From positions 35,243 to 99,242 of the forward strand of contig DUPQ01000069.1 in the NCBI GenBank assembly GCA_012838235.1: DNA of 64,000 nucleotides. The letters are read 5' to 3'. The notes beneath the pieces were generated by a model, which saw only the letters and a program-made list of their open reading frames with translations, was not told the DNA's origin and ran no database searches. The position numbers and the translations under genes are program-made. The stretch's first letter is position 1; every line of letters starts with the position of its first letter. Of this stretch, positions 8,036-17,320 are shown in pieces. The stretch is from Clostridiaceae bacterium (GTDB taxonomy: Bacteria > Bacillota > Clostridia > DUPQ01).

Positions 8036-9700
8036 TCAGAGCAAATTCGCAACAGTTAACATATTAAACAGCATCTGTGCTATTTCGCTTCTTTGTATCT
8101 GTACTTTAGGCTCTACCTTAAGTGCGGAGTCGCTGAGTATATCTTTTTTGTAACAAAAAGCCATTGATTCCATTGCCCAATCCGCCACCGTTACATAGTC
8201 TTCAAACTGAGATAAAACATCCCTTATCTCGGCATTGCTCATCTTTGTATCCAGTCCGCATAATGCAGCTGCACGAGCAACCATTGTAGCGGCTTCCTGT
8301 CTTGTAATAGTGCCTTCGGGATTGAATTTTCCCTCTCCGACACCGTTTACTATCCCGTACTTGTTGGCTGTTCCTATATAACCCGCATACCACTTATCCG
8401 AAGATACATCGCTGAACACTTTGGTATCCTCTTCAACAAGGCCTAACCCGCGGGTTATTATGGTAGCAAACTCCGCTCTGGTCATATCGGCATCGGGTGC
8501 AAAGCTCTCCTTGCTTCTCCCGTTTATAATACCCCTCGAAGCAAGCGCCTCTATCGCCGCTATATTGGGACTGAATGTAATATCTTCAAATGTTGTACCG
8601 GGTGCGGTTATGGGCATAGGCAACACATCTTTATGCTTCCCCTCGAGACCTTCACCTTTTTTAACGGTAATATCAACAGAGCCTTCTACAGTTATAGCAT
8701 CACTCATTCTGTAAAGGCTATTTTTACCCTCAATCGCTCTAAGAGCTGCAACCACTCCGTAAAATCCCTGTTCCGAAGCCATCTGATTGCTGCCGGAGCC
8801 GGAATATGTATGAAGAAAACTGCCGTCCTCTAACTGATAAGTCTTTAAATTATCCAAAAGAGTAACACCGTTTTTTGCAAAACGTGAATCGTCCAAAGGT
8901 ATTCCGAGTTCACACAGTGCGACAAGCATTTGCACGCAGCTTTCGGAATTTGTTGTTCCCCAACTGTCAAAACTGCCGCTACCGCCCTGCTTACCGCTCA
9001 TACATGCTAAAGCCTTTTTTGTCGCTTTAGCCACTTTAGGTTGGTCCTGATATTTTGCAAGAGCCTGAAGTGCCATTCCGGTAATGTCCGGATCGGGAAT
9101 TTCGTCCTGAGCGGCAGCTATGGAACTTCCTCCGAACAAACTCCAGCCTCCGTCTTTTAGCTGACACTCTAAAATGCGGTCTATATACTTCTGTCTTGTC
9201 GCCTGAGTTTTGGCTTCTTTGTTTTCCGGAACTGGATAATCCCTTGTATCCAATGCAATTAAAGCCCATATGGGTCCGTTAAGTCCCTGCCATACAGTTT
9301 TATCGTAATCACCTAAAGCATAAGTAAGGTCATAGCCTGCAACATCACGGGCATCTTTACCGATTGAAGAAAGAGCTACAATAATACGGCTGTATTCCGT
9401 ATATTTCTTTTCATGCAACACTCCCTTACAAGCCTTTACATAGTTTTCCACGGTAGCATAATAGTTCTCGTAATATCCGTCCGGTACCTCATAACCGCTG
9501 CGTGCTAACCCTATTATCGCCCACTCTCCCCCGATAGACCCTACCTGCGGATTCTTTACCGTATTTACCATATATTCAGCTGCTGCGGAAACCGACTTTT
9601 CCAACTCATCTTTTGAAAGAGCCGTTATGGGAGTTGCAAACCCCATAACAAGAGAAAGCACTATAAGCAATAAAACTGTTCTTCTCAATACTGTTTTCAC
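8036..9700 (-). CDS. S-layer-anchored alpha/alpha toroid protein (intrinsic-factor alpha-domain-like)
   Basis: A 554-residue secreted protein. After a signal peptide (about 1-27) comes a 300-residue alpha/alpha toroid of the prenyltransferase/squalene-cyclase-like superfamily with landmarks GSIGGEWAI, GLNGPIWALIALD, DITGMALQALA and MASEQGFYGVV. It lacks the acidic DxDD-type motif expected of terpene cyclases, so a binding role is more likely than catalysis. The C-terminus has three SLH domains (about 375-550) for attachment to cell-wall polymer. The toroid is a clear paralogue of the one in the giant protein encoded just upstream. The start is GTG at 9698-9700 with a strong AGGAGG. It is the last gene of the unit behind the riboswitch at 15832-15985. 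A B12-capture role is inferred from that context only. Confidence 0.8.
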   Translation of the reverse strand: MKTVLRRTVLLLIVLSLVMGFATPITALSKDELEKSVSAAAEYMVNTVKNPQVGSIGGEWAIIGLARSGYEVPDGYYENYYATVENYVKACKGVLHEKKYTEYSRIIVALSSIGKDARDVAGYDLTYALGDYDKTVWQGLNGPIWALIALDTRDYPVPENKEAKTQATRQKYIDRILECQLKDGGWSLFGGSSIAAAQDEIPDPDITGMALQALAKYQDQPKVAKATKKALACMSGKQGGSGSFDSWGTTNSESCVQMLVALCELGIPLDDSRFAKNGVTLLDNLKTYQLEDGSFLHTYSGSGSNQMASEQGFYGVVAALRAIEGKNSLYRMSDAITVEGSVDITVKKGEGLEGKHKDVLPMPITAPGTTFEDITFSPNIAAIEALASRGIINGRSKESFAPDADMTRAEFATIITRGLGLVEEDTKVFSDVSSDKWYAGYIGTANKYGIVNGVGEGKFNPEGTITRQEAATMVARAAALCGLDTKMSNAEIRDVLSQFEDYVTVADWAMESMAFCYKKDILSDSALKVEPKVQIQRSEIAQMLFNMLTVANLL

Positions 9701-9745
9701 AAATAACCTCCTGCACTGCTACTAAATAGCAGGGTATTTGAAACC

Positions 9746-9783
9746 GTACACCCGCCACCTGAATAATCGGGCGACGGGTGTAC
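9746..9783 (-). promoter_or_regulatory. Strong intercistronic hairpin between the two SLH-protein genes
   Basis: On the minus strand a perfect 9-bp stem GTACACCCG / CGGGTGTAC is extended by five more pairs, two of them wobble, around a 10-base loop. Only GGTTTC follows, so it is a poor terminator; it may adjust the relative amount of the two proteins or protect the upstream message. Confidence 0.6.
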
Positions 9784-9837
9784 TATTACTTTACATCATT
9801 AGTACAGTTACTCATTTTAAATCATTAGTATAACTGT

Positions 9838-12800
9838 CTACTTAACTATGTTTTTCATAAAACGTGTAAGCATTACAGCAGCTTCGGCACGTGTTGTGTT
9901 GCCTGCGGGCACTATTCCGGTACGTGTACGTCCGTTTATGAGTTTTTCTCCGTTTGCCCACTTAAGCGCACCCAATGCCCATTCGCTTATCTCTTTTTTG
10001 TCACCGAATACGGTAAGGTCTCCGGTTTTGGATACATCATAATTCTTGTACTGTGCATACCTGTAAAGAATGGTTGCCATCTGCTCTCTTGTGATGCTGT
10101 CATTCGGAGCAAATATACCCTCTCCGTAACCGTTTACTATGCCGTTACTTGCAGCCCAGCATATTGCATCTGAATACCACATACCTTTTTTAACGTCGGT
10201 AAAGATGTTCTTACTATCTGCTTTAGGCTCTTTCTCCAAACGATAAAGCATTGTTACAAGCATTGCTCTACTTAATGTCTCTCTGGGTTCAAATGTGGTT
10301 TCACTTGTTCCTCTCATTATTCCCTTAGCATAGACATACTTAATCTCTTTTACAGCCCAGTGTTTATTCAGGTCGGTAAATGCCAGTACCACATCATCTA
10401 AGAGTACTACAAAAGTACTTAAGTGAGTTACACTGATACGTACATAGAGTCTACCGTCAATCTTTATACACTCACCTTTTATGGTTTCCGTGGAACCGTT
10501 CTTTGATATATGTACTACACTGTAGGTTTCACCTGCTTCAAACTCGTTACTTACAGGAATGTCTATTGTAATGCTCTTTCCTCCGAAGCTTGATATCTCT
10601 TTACCGTCGGAAGATATACTTACCGAAACCACTATACCGCTTGATGTATCTATACTATCATCCGTAACATCCGCTGCACTCTTTTTAGCAATACTTACCT
10701 CAATATCCGAGCCTTTAGCCTCGTTTGCTATGGAAGTTAAGGCATCGTTGGGAATGGTTATTATTCCGACAGGAGTATCTATCTCCAGACCTAAATTCTT
10801 CTCATCAGCTATGCTCTTTGCGGCAGTAGTCGGTATATTTACGGCTACATTCTTTGCCTTATCCGCTCCTGAGGGTGCAATACCTACACTTCCGGAAGAG
10901 CCGCTCTTTACTGCTTTTACTGCTGAGTTAATCTGCTCAGCGGTAACCGAAGCGGTAGCATCGGAACCGGTAACATCCGCTTTAGGTGTCAGAGTTGCTA
11001 CACCTTGCTCAGCTGTATCGGTATCTTCCACTCCAGGCAGGTATCCGCCTACATCCTTGCCCAGGTCTCTTGTGTATACCCACTCAACTACATCATTTTC
11101 TTTCAATTCATACAATGATGAAGAATAACCGGGGAACACACCGTTAACCTTGTACATCCAACCGGACTGCGGACCGTCATCAAACTCACCGAATCCGCTT
11201 ATAGCTTCAACATAAACGCCTGCATACTGTGAATGGTCCGATACCCGAAGTGTCAAACCTGTGCGTCTGAGTATTGAATATGCCGTCTCACCGTCATTCA
11301 TTTCCATTGCTGTGGGCGGAAAGTATACGCTCTGTTGGTTAGCTTTGGCATTGGGATCGGTTACACTGAGTCTGACATATTTAAGTTGAACGGCGGGTTC
11401 CGCTATTTTCAGTTTCGCTATTGCTGAAACCAATGAACTAACGGCATTATCCACAACCGCCTGAGTTACGGTTTCCAAGTCTCTTACAGCTTTTGCATCC
11501 CTTAGTTCAATTTGTAATGCACTCCAACTTCCCGCTGTATAATCGCTCTCACTGTATCTTTCCGCTTGTGCTATTTTCTCTTCCAATGCCGTTTTATCCG
11601 CAACCGCCGGAAGCACATCATCGGAAACCATCTTCACAACATCACTCATATCATAAAGGCGTGCTTTACCGTTTTTGAAGCGGTCATATGCTACCAATGC
11701 ATATGCACCCTGCTCGCTTGACATTAAATTGGCTGCACTTTCACGTAAGAAAGCCTTGTTTGTAGCATCATAGTAGGAAAGAAGTATGCTGATATAGTTT
11801 TTACCGTTGAAATCGGCGGCATCTTCTCCCAATGCTGACAATGCTACTATTACCTGTGAACAACCTTCCGAATCGGTTATCTTCTGCCTGACAATCCATG
11901 CGAGAGCCTTGCCAACAGCTGCTGATACATCATCTTGCTCTTTGTATGGGGCAAGAGCCTGGATGGTCATTGCCGTAATGTCCAGATTGGGATTGGTATT
12001 GTCAAGCGACCAACCGTCGCCTACTTGGCAGCTTAAAATGTAGTCGACCAACTCCTGCCTGACCGGACTGTTCTTTGCGTACGGTAAAGAATCCATAGCT
12101 ATCAATGCAAATACTGCACCGTTTATGCCCTGTCTTTTTACCCACTCGCTATCGGAAAGTAACGGAGCGATAAGGTTTTTACCGTTGACATTTACAGCAC
12201 CGATTCCTAAAGAAGTCAAAGCCAGTATAAGTCGCGAGTTTTCCGTAGATTTGTTGTCATTCAACTTGTCCGGTTTATCCGCTATACTTGTCAGTATGCG
12301 ACTGTAATAACCGTCATAATACGGAGTATCTGAAAAACCGCCGCGCGCTAACGAAAGAATAGCCCATTCACCGCCGATACTTCCCAATTCCGGGGTTTCC
12401 ACATTACTTCTGATATAGTTAAGTACATCATTCAATGCACCCGCATAACCGTCTTTCAAAACAAGACGAGTCATTCTGTCGTTAAGATTTGCTAAAGCAT
12501 TGTCAACTTTTCCCTGTGCGGCATTCCAATCGCCTTCAACTTGTTTTGCGGCACGTAATGCGTTGAAAAACTCATCCCAACCCTCGATATAGTGGTCTTG
12601 GTTCTTTGTTTCCGCCAAAGTAATCGCTTCCCTAAGTGCGCCTTTATCGCCTCTAAGTACAAGCATACTCTCTGACGGGAAAGTAATTGCATTCACTTCT
12701 TCAACAGTAGTTGCCGCATCAATCGATGCCATTGTTGTCTGGTAGCCTCTGCAATATGCCGTCCATGAACCCGGTGTATAAGGTAATTGATACAGATATC

Positions 12801-15483
12801 TATTTCTTTCCTCTATTTGTGCTTTCTTCTCCGCTTTCGCAGCCGCCAACTCCTCTTTAAGTGTCACCAGTCCGTCAGTTGACGGGATGCGAACCGCTTT
12901 TACTTCTTCCACCGATTCGGCACTGTTTACTTCTTCCTTTGCATTGTTAACAGCCGTTTGTAAGGCTGCCCACGATGCTTCAGTGTATTCGGCTTGCACT
13001 AAACCGTCAAAGACCGCTTCAAATCTTGCAATTCTCGCCGCTTTCTCAGAATCCAATATTGTTACAAGATTCTCTGTCGAAGGGATAGATATTGCTTCTA
13101 CCGCTGCTAAAGTTTTGGCATTTTGCACATCGGCTGTTGCCGTTGCCATCGCTGACTGCAATGCAGACCATGATGCTTTGGTATATATTGATTGGTTTAA
13201 ACCGTCGGTAACGGCAGCTATTTGGGCAATCTTCGCCTCTTTAGCCGAAGCCAACTGTGAAGCAACCGCTACAAGACCGTCAGTTGACGGTATAGCTACT
13301 TCCTTTACCGCAGGAACATCGGTTGCGTTATTGACCGCTTGAATCGCATCGATTATCGCTGTCTGCAATGCTGCCCATGAATCGGCTGTATAGTCGGTTT
13401 CCGAAAAACCGTTGGTAACGCCGTTTATCTGAGCAATCTTTGCTCTCTTCACTTCTTCCAATTCCGAACCTGCCGCAACAAGACCGCTTATTGAAGGTAT
13501 ATTAACCGCTTCCACTGCGGCTGCATCCGTAGCATCGGTAACCGCTTGAATCGCATCGGTTATTGCGGTCTGTAATTCCGTCCATGAATCGGGTGTATAA
13601 TCGGCCTCCGTCAAACCGTTGATAACGGCATTTATCTTTTCAATCCTGGCTGTTTTTAGGGTTGCAAGATGTGCCGCAACCGTTTCAAGACCGTCTGTTG
13701 AAGGTATTGCAACAGCATTAATGGCATCAACTGTTGTAGCTGCATGCACATTTGCAATGGCACTTTGTATCAAAGCATAAAAACGTGTCCATGAATCTTT
13801 TGTGTAATCGGTCTCATCGACACCGGTATATACGGCATTAATTTGATCAATTCTTGCCTGTTTTGCCTCCTCAAGTTGCTGTGCAAGGCTTATAGTAACC
13901 GTTATATCAAAGTCTTTGGAAAAGTCTTCTTTTATTTTACCGTTTTCAATTGTTGCAGTAACCGTAACATTACCTTCCGACAAGGTATGTAAAATATTTT
14001 TCTCTATGAATGCACCTGTCGTACCCTGATTCTTAACAGTCCAGGTTATTTCTTTATGGGATGCATTATCCGGCTCTACCGTACCGACTAATGACAAAGG
14101 CGTCTCCGCAGCAACTTCGGCAGGGACATCAACAATATCCGTTACGGAAACGGATGTTTCTATGGTAATCAATGCATTCAGAGCACTTGACACCTCGTAT
14201 TCTCCAACGGTAGTTTGTTTCAAAACAGTCATTGCGTCATCGTATGCAGTACCGTATATCTCCGTTATGGCTTCAATAGAATTTGAATACTGCTTACGAA
14301 TATTAGCAACCTTTCTTATAAGGTCACTCCTGTTCGCTCCGCCGCCTGTAGCACTGTAATGCCCTACGTATATAAGACGCATAACGTCATTGTCTTCTAA
14401 CGTATAACCGTCCATACCGGTTGAGGGGAATCTTTCATTAACGCAATACATCCAGCCGCTGAAAGAACCCGCATCTTTTTCGCTTAGGTATCCCTCTTTC
14501 TGCACCGTTCCCGAGCCCTTATACACAAAGTCCGGATCCCAAACACCTGCAAGATAACCGCCGTTGTACCGATATGCTTCTTCACCCTTTTCGGGATAAC
14601 GTGCTTTCAGAGCCTGCATCATAAGATCTGCCGCATTAAGACCTTTAGGCAGTTTCATTTCTGTCGGTTCCACAATAAAATTGCCGTCAATAAACAATTT
14701 TTCCACCGTGATATATGTGATAATATACTCAACTGTAGGTCCGGTTGCTTCACCGCCGGCAATAATGGTATTTATTGCTTCTATTCCGGTATTTTTCACT
14801 TCTTCAATTTCTTTTATACTCGGAGCCATATTTATGGCTGTAACGGTTTCGTTATACGTCGAGTCAACATTTGAAGCAATATCGGCTGTTTCTCCGCTTG
14901 CGTTTTTGTAAGCATCGGTTTCTTTAGCAGCTTCCCAAACTTCGGTTAATGCATTTATTGATGTTTCTCTTTTCTCATTTACAGCTGTAGCTGACGACCA
15001 CTCTATTATGATAAAGCCTGCAATATGTGCTACGGCAGGACCAAGCCCAGGCATAGGTTGCATTCCATACCAATAATACCCGATAGTGTTTTCTTCCATG
15101 CAATCATTGACTATATCTTCCGGCAGAAAACCTTTTGTGTTCTCATAACACTCTTTACCTATATTGGTCTCGGAAACTATACCCAACCGAACAAGCTGTA
15201 TCATTTTGTATTGACCGGAAGGTGTACGAAGTACGGGCATCCTGTTGCCGAGCATATCCCGTCCCTTTAACTGTACAGAGCCATATTTGGAACCGTCAAG
15301 GGACAGCTTATATATATCCATTGTTTGACCGCTCTGAGTAAATGAACCTATTTTCGTTGCCGTTGTATCCTTAAGCTCATATATTGCTGTTGCGGAAAAT
15401 ACACCTAACGGGCATATTTGCAGGAGTATAAGCAGGGATAAAATAACAGCTAAAAACTTATTTACTTTTATACTTCTTTGCAT
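9838..15483 (-). CDS. Giant S-layer protein with two transcobalamin-like DUF4430 domains, FIVAR repeats and an alpha/alpha toroid
   Basis: A secreted protein of about 1881 residues. Order: signal peptide (1-30); DUF4430 domain 1 (about 264-378, SGWMYCVNERFP); an Ig-like stretch (about 440-530); six roughly 70-residue FIVAR-type repeats plus a shorter seventh (about 530-990), each with a YTxxSW motif and most also with IPSTDGL; an alpha/alpha toroid (about 1008-1281, GSIGGEWAI, DITAMTIQALA); another FIVAR unit; DUF4430 domain 2 (about 1363-1478, SGWMYKVNGVFP, VVEWVYTRDLGKDVGGY); a beta-rich region; three SLH domains (about 1700-1881). DUF4430 is related to the C-terminal beta-domain of transcobalamin/intrinsic factor, whose alpha-domain is an alpha/alpha barrel. 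AAGGAG selects ATG 15483; an upstream in-frame ATG at 15516 lacks a good site. It is controlled by the cobalamin riboswitch upstream. Proposed role: cobalamin or cobinamide capture at the S-layer. Confidence 0.85.
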   Translation of the reverse strand: MQRSIKVNKFLAVILSLLILLQICPLGVFSATAIYELKDTTATKIGSFTQSGQTMDIYKLSLDGSKYGSVQLKGRDMLGNRMPVLRTPSGQYKMIQLVRLGIVSETNIGKECYENTKGFLPEDIVNDCMEENTIGYYWYGMQPMPGLGPAVAHIAGFIIIEWSSATAVNEKRETSINALTEVWEAAKETDAYKNASGETADIASNVDSTYNETVTAINMAPSIKEIEEVKNTGIEAINTIIAGGEATGPTVEYIITYITVEKLFIDGNFIVEPTEMKLPKGLNAADLMMQALKARYPEKGEEAYRYNGGYLAGVWDPDFVYKGSGTVQKEGYLSEKDAGSFSGWMYCVNERFPSTGMDGYTLEDNDVMRLIYVGHYSATGGGANRSDLIRKVANIRKQYSNSIEAITEIYGTAYDDAMTVLKQTTVGEYEVSSALNALITIETSVSVTDIVDVPAEVAAETPLSLVGTVEPDNASHKEITWTVKNQGTTGAFIEKNILHTLSEGNVTVTATIENGKIKEDFSKDFDITVTISLAQQLEEAKQARIDQINAVYTGVDETDYTKDSWTRFYALIQSAIANVHAATTVDAINAVAIPSTDGLETVAAHLATLKTARIEKINAVINGLTEADYTPDSWTELQTAITDAIQAVTDATDAAAVEAVNIPSISGLVAAGSELEEVKRAKIAQINGVTNGFSETDYTADSWAALQTAIIDAIQAVNNATDVPAVKEVAIPSTDGLVAVASQLASAKEAKIAQIAAVTDGLNQSIYTKASWSALQSAMATATADVQNAKTLAAVEAISIPSTENLVTILDSEKAARIARFEAVFDGLVQAEYTEASWAALQTAVNNAKEEVNSAESVEEVKAVRIPSTDGLVTLKEELAAAKAEKKAQIEERNRYLYQLPYTPGSWTAYCRGYQTTMASIDAATTVEEVNAITFPSESMLVLRGDKGALREAITLAETKNQDHYIEGWDEFFNALRAAKQVEGDWNAAQGKVDNALANLNDRMTRLVLKDGYAGALNDVLNYIRSNVETPELGSIGGEWAILSLARGGFSDTPYYDGYYSRILTSIADKPDKLNDNKSTENSRLILALTSLGIGAVNVNGKNLIAPLLSDSEWVKRQGINGAVFALIAMDSLPYAKNSPVRQELVDYILSCQVGDGWSLDNTNPNLDITAMTIQALAPYKEQDDVSAAVGKALAWIVRQKITDSEGCSQVIVALSALGEDAADFNGKNYISILLSYYDATNKAFLRESAANLMSSEQGAYALVAYDRFKNGKARLYDMSDVVKMVSDDVLPAVADKTALEEKIAQAERYSESDYTAGSWSALQIELRDAKAVRDLETVTQAVVDNAVSSLVSAIAKLKIAEPAVQLKYVRLSVTDPNAKANQQSVYFPPTAMEMNDGETAYSILRRTGLTLRVSDHSQYAGVYVEAISGFGEFDDGPQSGWMYKVNGVFPGYSSSLYELKENDVVEWVYTRDLGKDVGGYLPGVEDTDTAEQGVATLTPKADVTGSDATASVTAEQINSAVKAVKSGSSGSVGIAPSGADKAKNVAVNIPTTAAKSIADEKNLGLEIDTPVGIITIPNDALTSIANEAKGSDIEVSIAKKSAADVTDDSIDTSSGIVVSVSISSDGKEISSFGGKSITIDIPVSNEFEAGETYSVVHISKNGSTETIKGECIKIDGRLYVRISVTHLSTFVVLLDDVVLAFTDLNKHWAVKEIKYVYAKGIMRGTSETTFEPRETLSRAMLVTMLYRLEKEPKADSKNIFTDVKKGMWYSDAICWAASNGIVNGYGEGIFAPNDSITREQMATILYRYAQYKNYDVSKTGDLTVFGDKKEISEWALGALKWANGEKLINGRTRTGIVPAGNTTRAEAAVMLTRFMKNIVK

Positions 15484-15736
15484 TGTTAATCTCCTTATAC
15501 AAATTAGTTTCTTCATATTAATACTCTCAAGTGACTAAATATCATCACCTGAACCTGTCATCTTTTGTGGAAAATCATTTGTAACTGTCAATATTTCATT
15601 TTCCGTGCATCAACCCCTTTCTTCATCGAATTTAGAGACCGCTTTGCAGCGGGGTTCTTTAAAAGAACTCGCTCCGCTGTTTTTACGATTGGTCTTTTTT
15701 CCGTCTTCGACAAAGGATGTGCTTAGGAATCAGATG
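15484..15736 (-). promoter_or_regulatory. Leader between riboswitch terminator and the giant SLH gene
   Basis: About 250 untranslated bases follow the riboswitch terminator. They can fold into local hairpins, for example around AGTTCTTTTAAAGAAC near 15655-15671 and CCGCTGCAAAGCGG near 15639-15652. No credible ORF is present on either strand. Confidence 0.5.
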
Positions 15737-15774
15737 AAAAAACCGCACGACAGTAAATATTTACCATCGTGCGG
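15737..15774 (-). terminator. Intrinsic terminator of the cobalamin riboswitch (expression platform)
   Basis: On the minus strand CCGCACGA / TCGTGCGG encloses an inner near-palindrome GGTAAATATTTACT and is followed by six T. It lies about 60 bases after the riboswitch 3' box, so cobalamin probably controls early termination of the message. Confidence 0.85.
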
Positions 15775-15831
15775 CTGTATCTTCGCACATCAAAACACCA
15801 TGCCCCTGTCATTTATCGTGTGACGGCATGA

Positions 15832-15985
15832 ATTCCGAGCAGGTCTCCTGACTTCGGTCCTTTTTATGCTCTCCCTTGCCTTATCAAATCATAACGATTC
15901 AATGACCGGTTTTCACCGCGGGAGTGCGGACCTTCACAGTGGCAGCGTCCGTGCCGGATTCCGACCGGCTTCCCTTTTAACATGT
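15832..15985 (-). ncRNA. Cobalamin riboswitch 1
   Basis: The minus-strand sequence contains the conserved core of the cobalamin riboswitch: GGGAAGCCGGT near the 5' side (15962-15973), ATCCGGCACGG, GCCACTGTGA (15934-15943), and the 3' B12-box AAGTCAGGAGACCTGC (15839-15854). Binding of adenosyl- or another cobalamin normally shuts off the downstream gene. It controls the giant DUF4430/toroid SLH protein and, beyond it, the second toroid SLH protein. The ends given are approximate. Confidence 0.95.
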
Positions 15986-16074
15986 ATGCGTTCTTATTCC
16001 AAAGAACAGACCACCGCATACAGCACTCGAAATTATCTCCTGAAATCCCGTAAACTACCGAGACTTCAAACTCA

Positions 16075-16102
16075 ACTAAACCATATCACAAAGGGTATGC
16101 AA
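16075..16102 (-). promoter_or_regulatory. Possible promoter of riboswitch 1
   Basis: On the minus strand TTGCAT (16097-16102), a 16-bp spacer ending ATGG and TTTAGT (16075-16080) form a weak promoter with an extended -10. A GGGTA/TACCC hairpin at 16093-16111 overlaps the -35 and may also end the nuclease transcript; its T run faces the plus strand, so this is uncertain. Confidence 0.35.
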
Positions 16103-16127
16103 TTGCTACCCTTTTTTTACTTTTCAA

Positions 16128-17186
16128 CTATAAAAATACCTCTTTTCCGATTGCCATAACGCCTTGCTCAATTTCTTTAATACTCGGCAAACTGCTCCTG
16201 TAATCTTTCGGAAGAAGTTGAGATAAATGATATTCTGAAATTCCGATAGGTTGACTGCTGGATTCCAAAGCATATTCAGCCACGACATTATCCTTTGTTT
16301 TACAGATTAACAATCCCAATGTTTCATTATCTGCTTCCTTTTTCCTCTGATGATTCATTGCAGCAACATAAACACCTAATTGCCCGATATAGCCGGGTTC
16401 AAATTCCGTCGCCTTGAGTTCCACAACAACATAGCATCTAAGCTCCAAGTGATAAAACAATAGATCAATAAACATCTCTTTTGAGCCAACCATAATCGGC
16501 ACCTGTCGCCCCACAAAAGCAAAGCCTTGCCCCAGCTCTAATAAAAACTGAGTAATATTCGTTGTCAATGCATCCTCTAATTCTTTTTCCCTATATCCTT
16601 CCGTCAAGGTAAGGAAATCAAAATTATATGGATCTTTTAATGTTTCTTTTGCTAAATCACTTTGAGAATCAGGCAGGAGAGTTGTAAAATTTGTGATTGC
16701 CTTTCCTTGTGTTGTGTAAAGAGTCGTATCTAAATAATTGAGAAGTACTGCTCTGCTCCAACCGTTTTTAATTGTTTTCTCAATGTAAAACAACGCTTCT
16801 TCCGGACTTTTACATTTTGTCATTAACAGAATATGATGTCCCCAAGGAATTGAGAATATATATTCCAATTGGTCAACAGCCTGTTGACTTTTTTGGTAAA
16901 ACAAATAAAAGCGCTTCATATACTTAAGGTTAGTTTCGGAAAACCCTTGCAGTTTAGGAAATTCCTTGCACAAATCTTTTGACAGTGACTTGATAAATGC
17001 ATCGCCCCAAGCACACTGTTCCTGTCTTAATGCAATTTCCTTTCCGAAATTCCAATACAAGTCCAAAAGTTCATAGTTCACTTTTACAGCAGCTTTTAGT
17101 TGACTGCTTCTCACTCTTTCTTTAAGTTCACCCAAGAGTTTTTGATACATATTGTCGTCAACAATACGCAAATTATTGTGTGCCAA
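16128..17186 (-). CDS. DUF1016 (YhcG-like) PD-(D/E)XK nuclease family protein
   Basis: A 352-residue protein with the two-part layout of the family: an N-terminal DUF1016 helical domain (about 10-150; YWNFGKEIALRQ, WGDAFIKSLSKDL, SETNLKYMKRFY) and a C-terminal PD-(D/E)XK nuclease-like domain with FIDLLFYH (Asp) and VVVELKA (ExK) near residues 235-255. These proteins are mobile accessory genes, often in defence islands or restriction loci; biochemical roles are poorly known. The start is TTG (17184-17186) with GGGAGG upstream, and it has its own extended -10 promoter. It separates two cobalamin-controlled units but shows no B12 link itself, so it is probably an insertion. Confidence 0.88.
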   Translation of the reverse strand: MAHNNLRIVDDNMYQKLLGELKERVRSSQLKAAVKVNYELLDLYWNFGKEIALRQEQCAWGDAFIKSLSKDLCKEFPKLQGFSETNLKYMKRFYLFYQKSQQAVDQLEYIFSIPWGHHILLMTKCKSPEEALFYIEKTIKNGWSRAVLLNYLDTTLYTTQGKAITNFTTLLPDSQSDLAKETLKDPYNFDFLTLTEGYREKELEDALTTNITQFLLELGQGFAFVGRQVPIMVGSKEMFIDLLFYHLELRCYVVVELKATEFEPGYIGQLGVYVAAMNHQRKKEADNETLGLLICKTKDNVVAEYALESSSQPIGISEYHLSQLLPKDYRSSLPSIKEIEQGVMAIGKEVFL

Positions 17187-17228
17187 AGAAACACCTCCCT
17201 ATCTCAAGTAGTTAATATACTTGAAAAT

Positions 17229-17237
17229 ATTATACCA
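17229..17237 (-). promoter_or_regulatory. Extended -10 promoter of the DUF1016 gene
   Basis: TGGTATAAT on the minus strand is a perfect extended -10; the -35 region is poor. The transcript would start near 17222, about 36 bases before the TTG start codon. Confidence 0.6.
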
Positions 17238-17320
17238 TTTTTAAGATGCCCTATCTATTCGTTTTCTGATGATAACAGAAAACTGTTTGGCAGCTTTTTA
17301 TGTTAAAGAAGCAAAAAACT

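Noticed and set aside
8036..9700. Terpene or squalene cyclase activity, suggested by the toroid repeats
   Set aside because: The protein is secreted, carries SLH domains, lacks a DxDD-type acidic motif and is in a B12-controlled unit.
12480..13890. The roughly 210-bp periodicity looked like a DNA repeat array
   Set aside because: The units are diverged at DNA level but keep a protein pattern (YTxxSW, IPSTDGL), so they are FIVAR-type protein repeats, not a CRISPR or satellite.
10559..15341. Several plus-strand ORFs opposite the giant SLH protein gene
   Set aside because: Low-complexity shadows of the repeated FIVAR and SLH coding sequence, without start signals.
16093..16118. GGGTA/TACCC hairpin followed by seven T on the plus strand as a terminator
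   Set aside because: No plus-strand gene precedes it; on the minus strand the T run is missing, and it overlaps the probable -35 of riboswitch 1.
15605..16159. Plus-strand ORFs in the 5' region of the giant SLH gene
   Set aside because: They run antisense through the cobalamin riboswitch and its terminator; the structured RNA explains the sequence.
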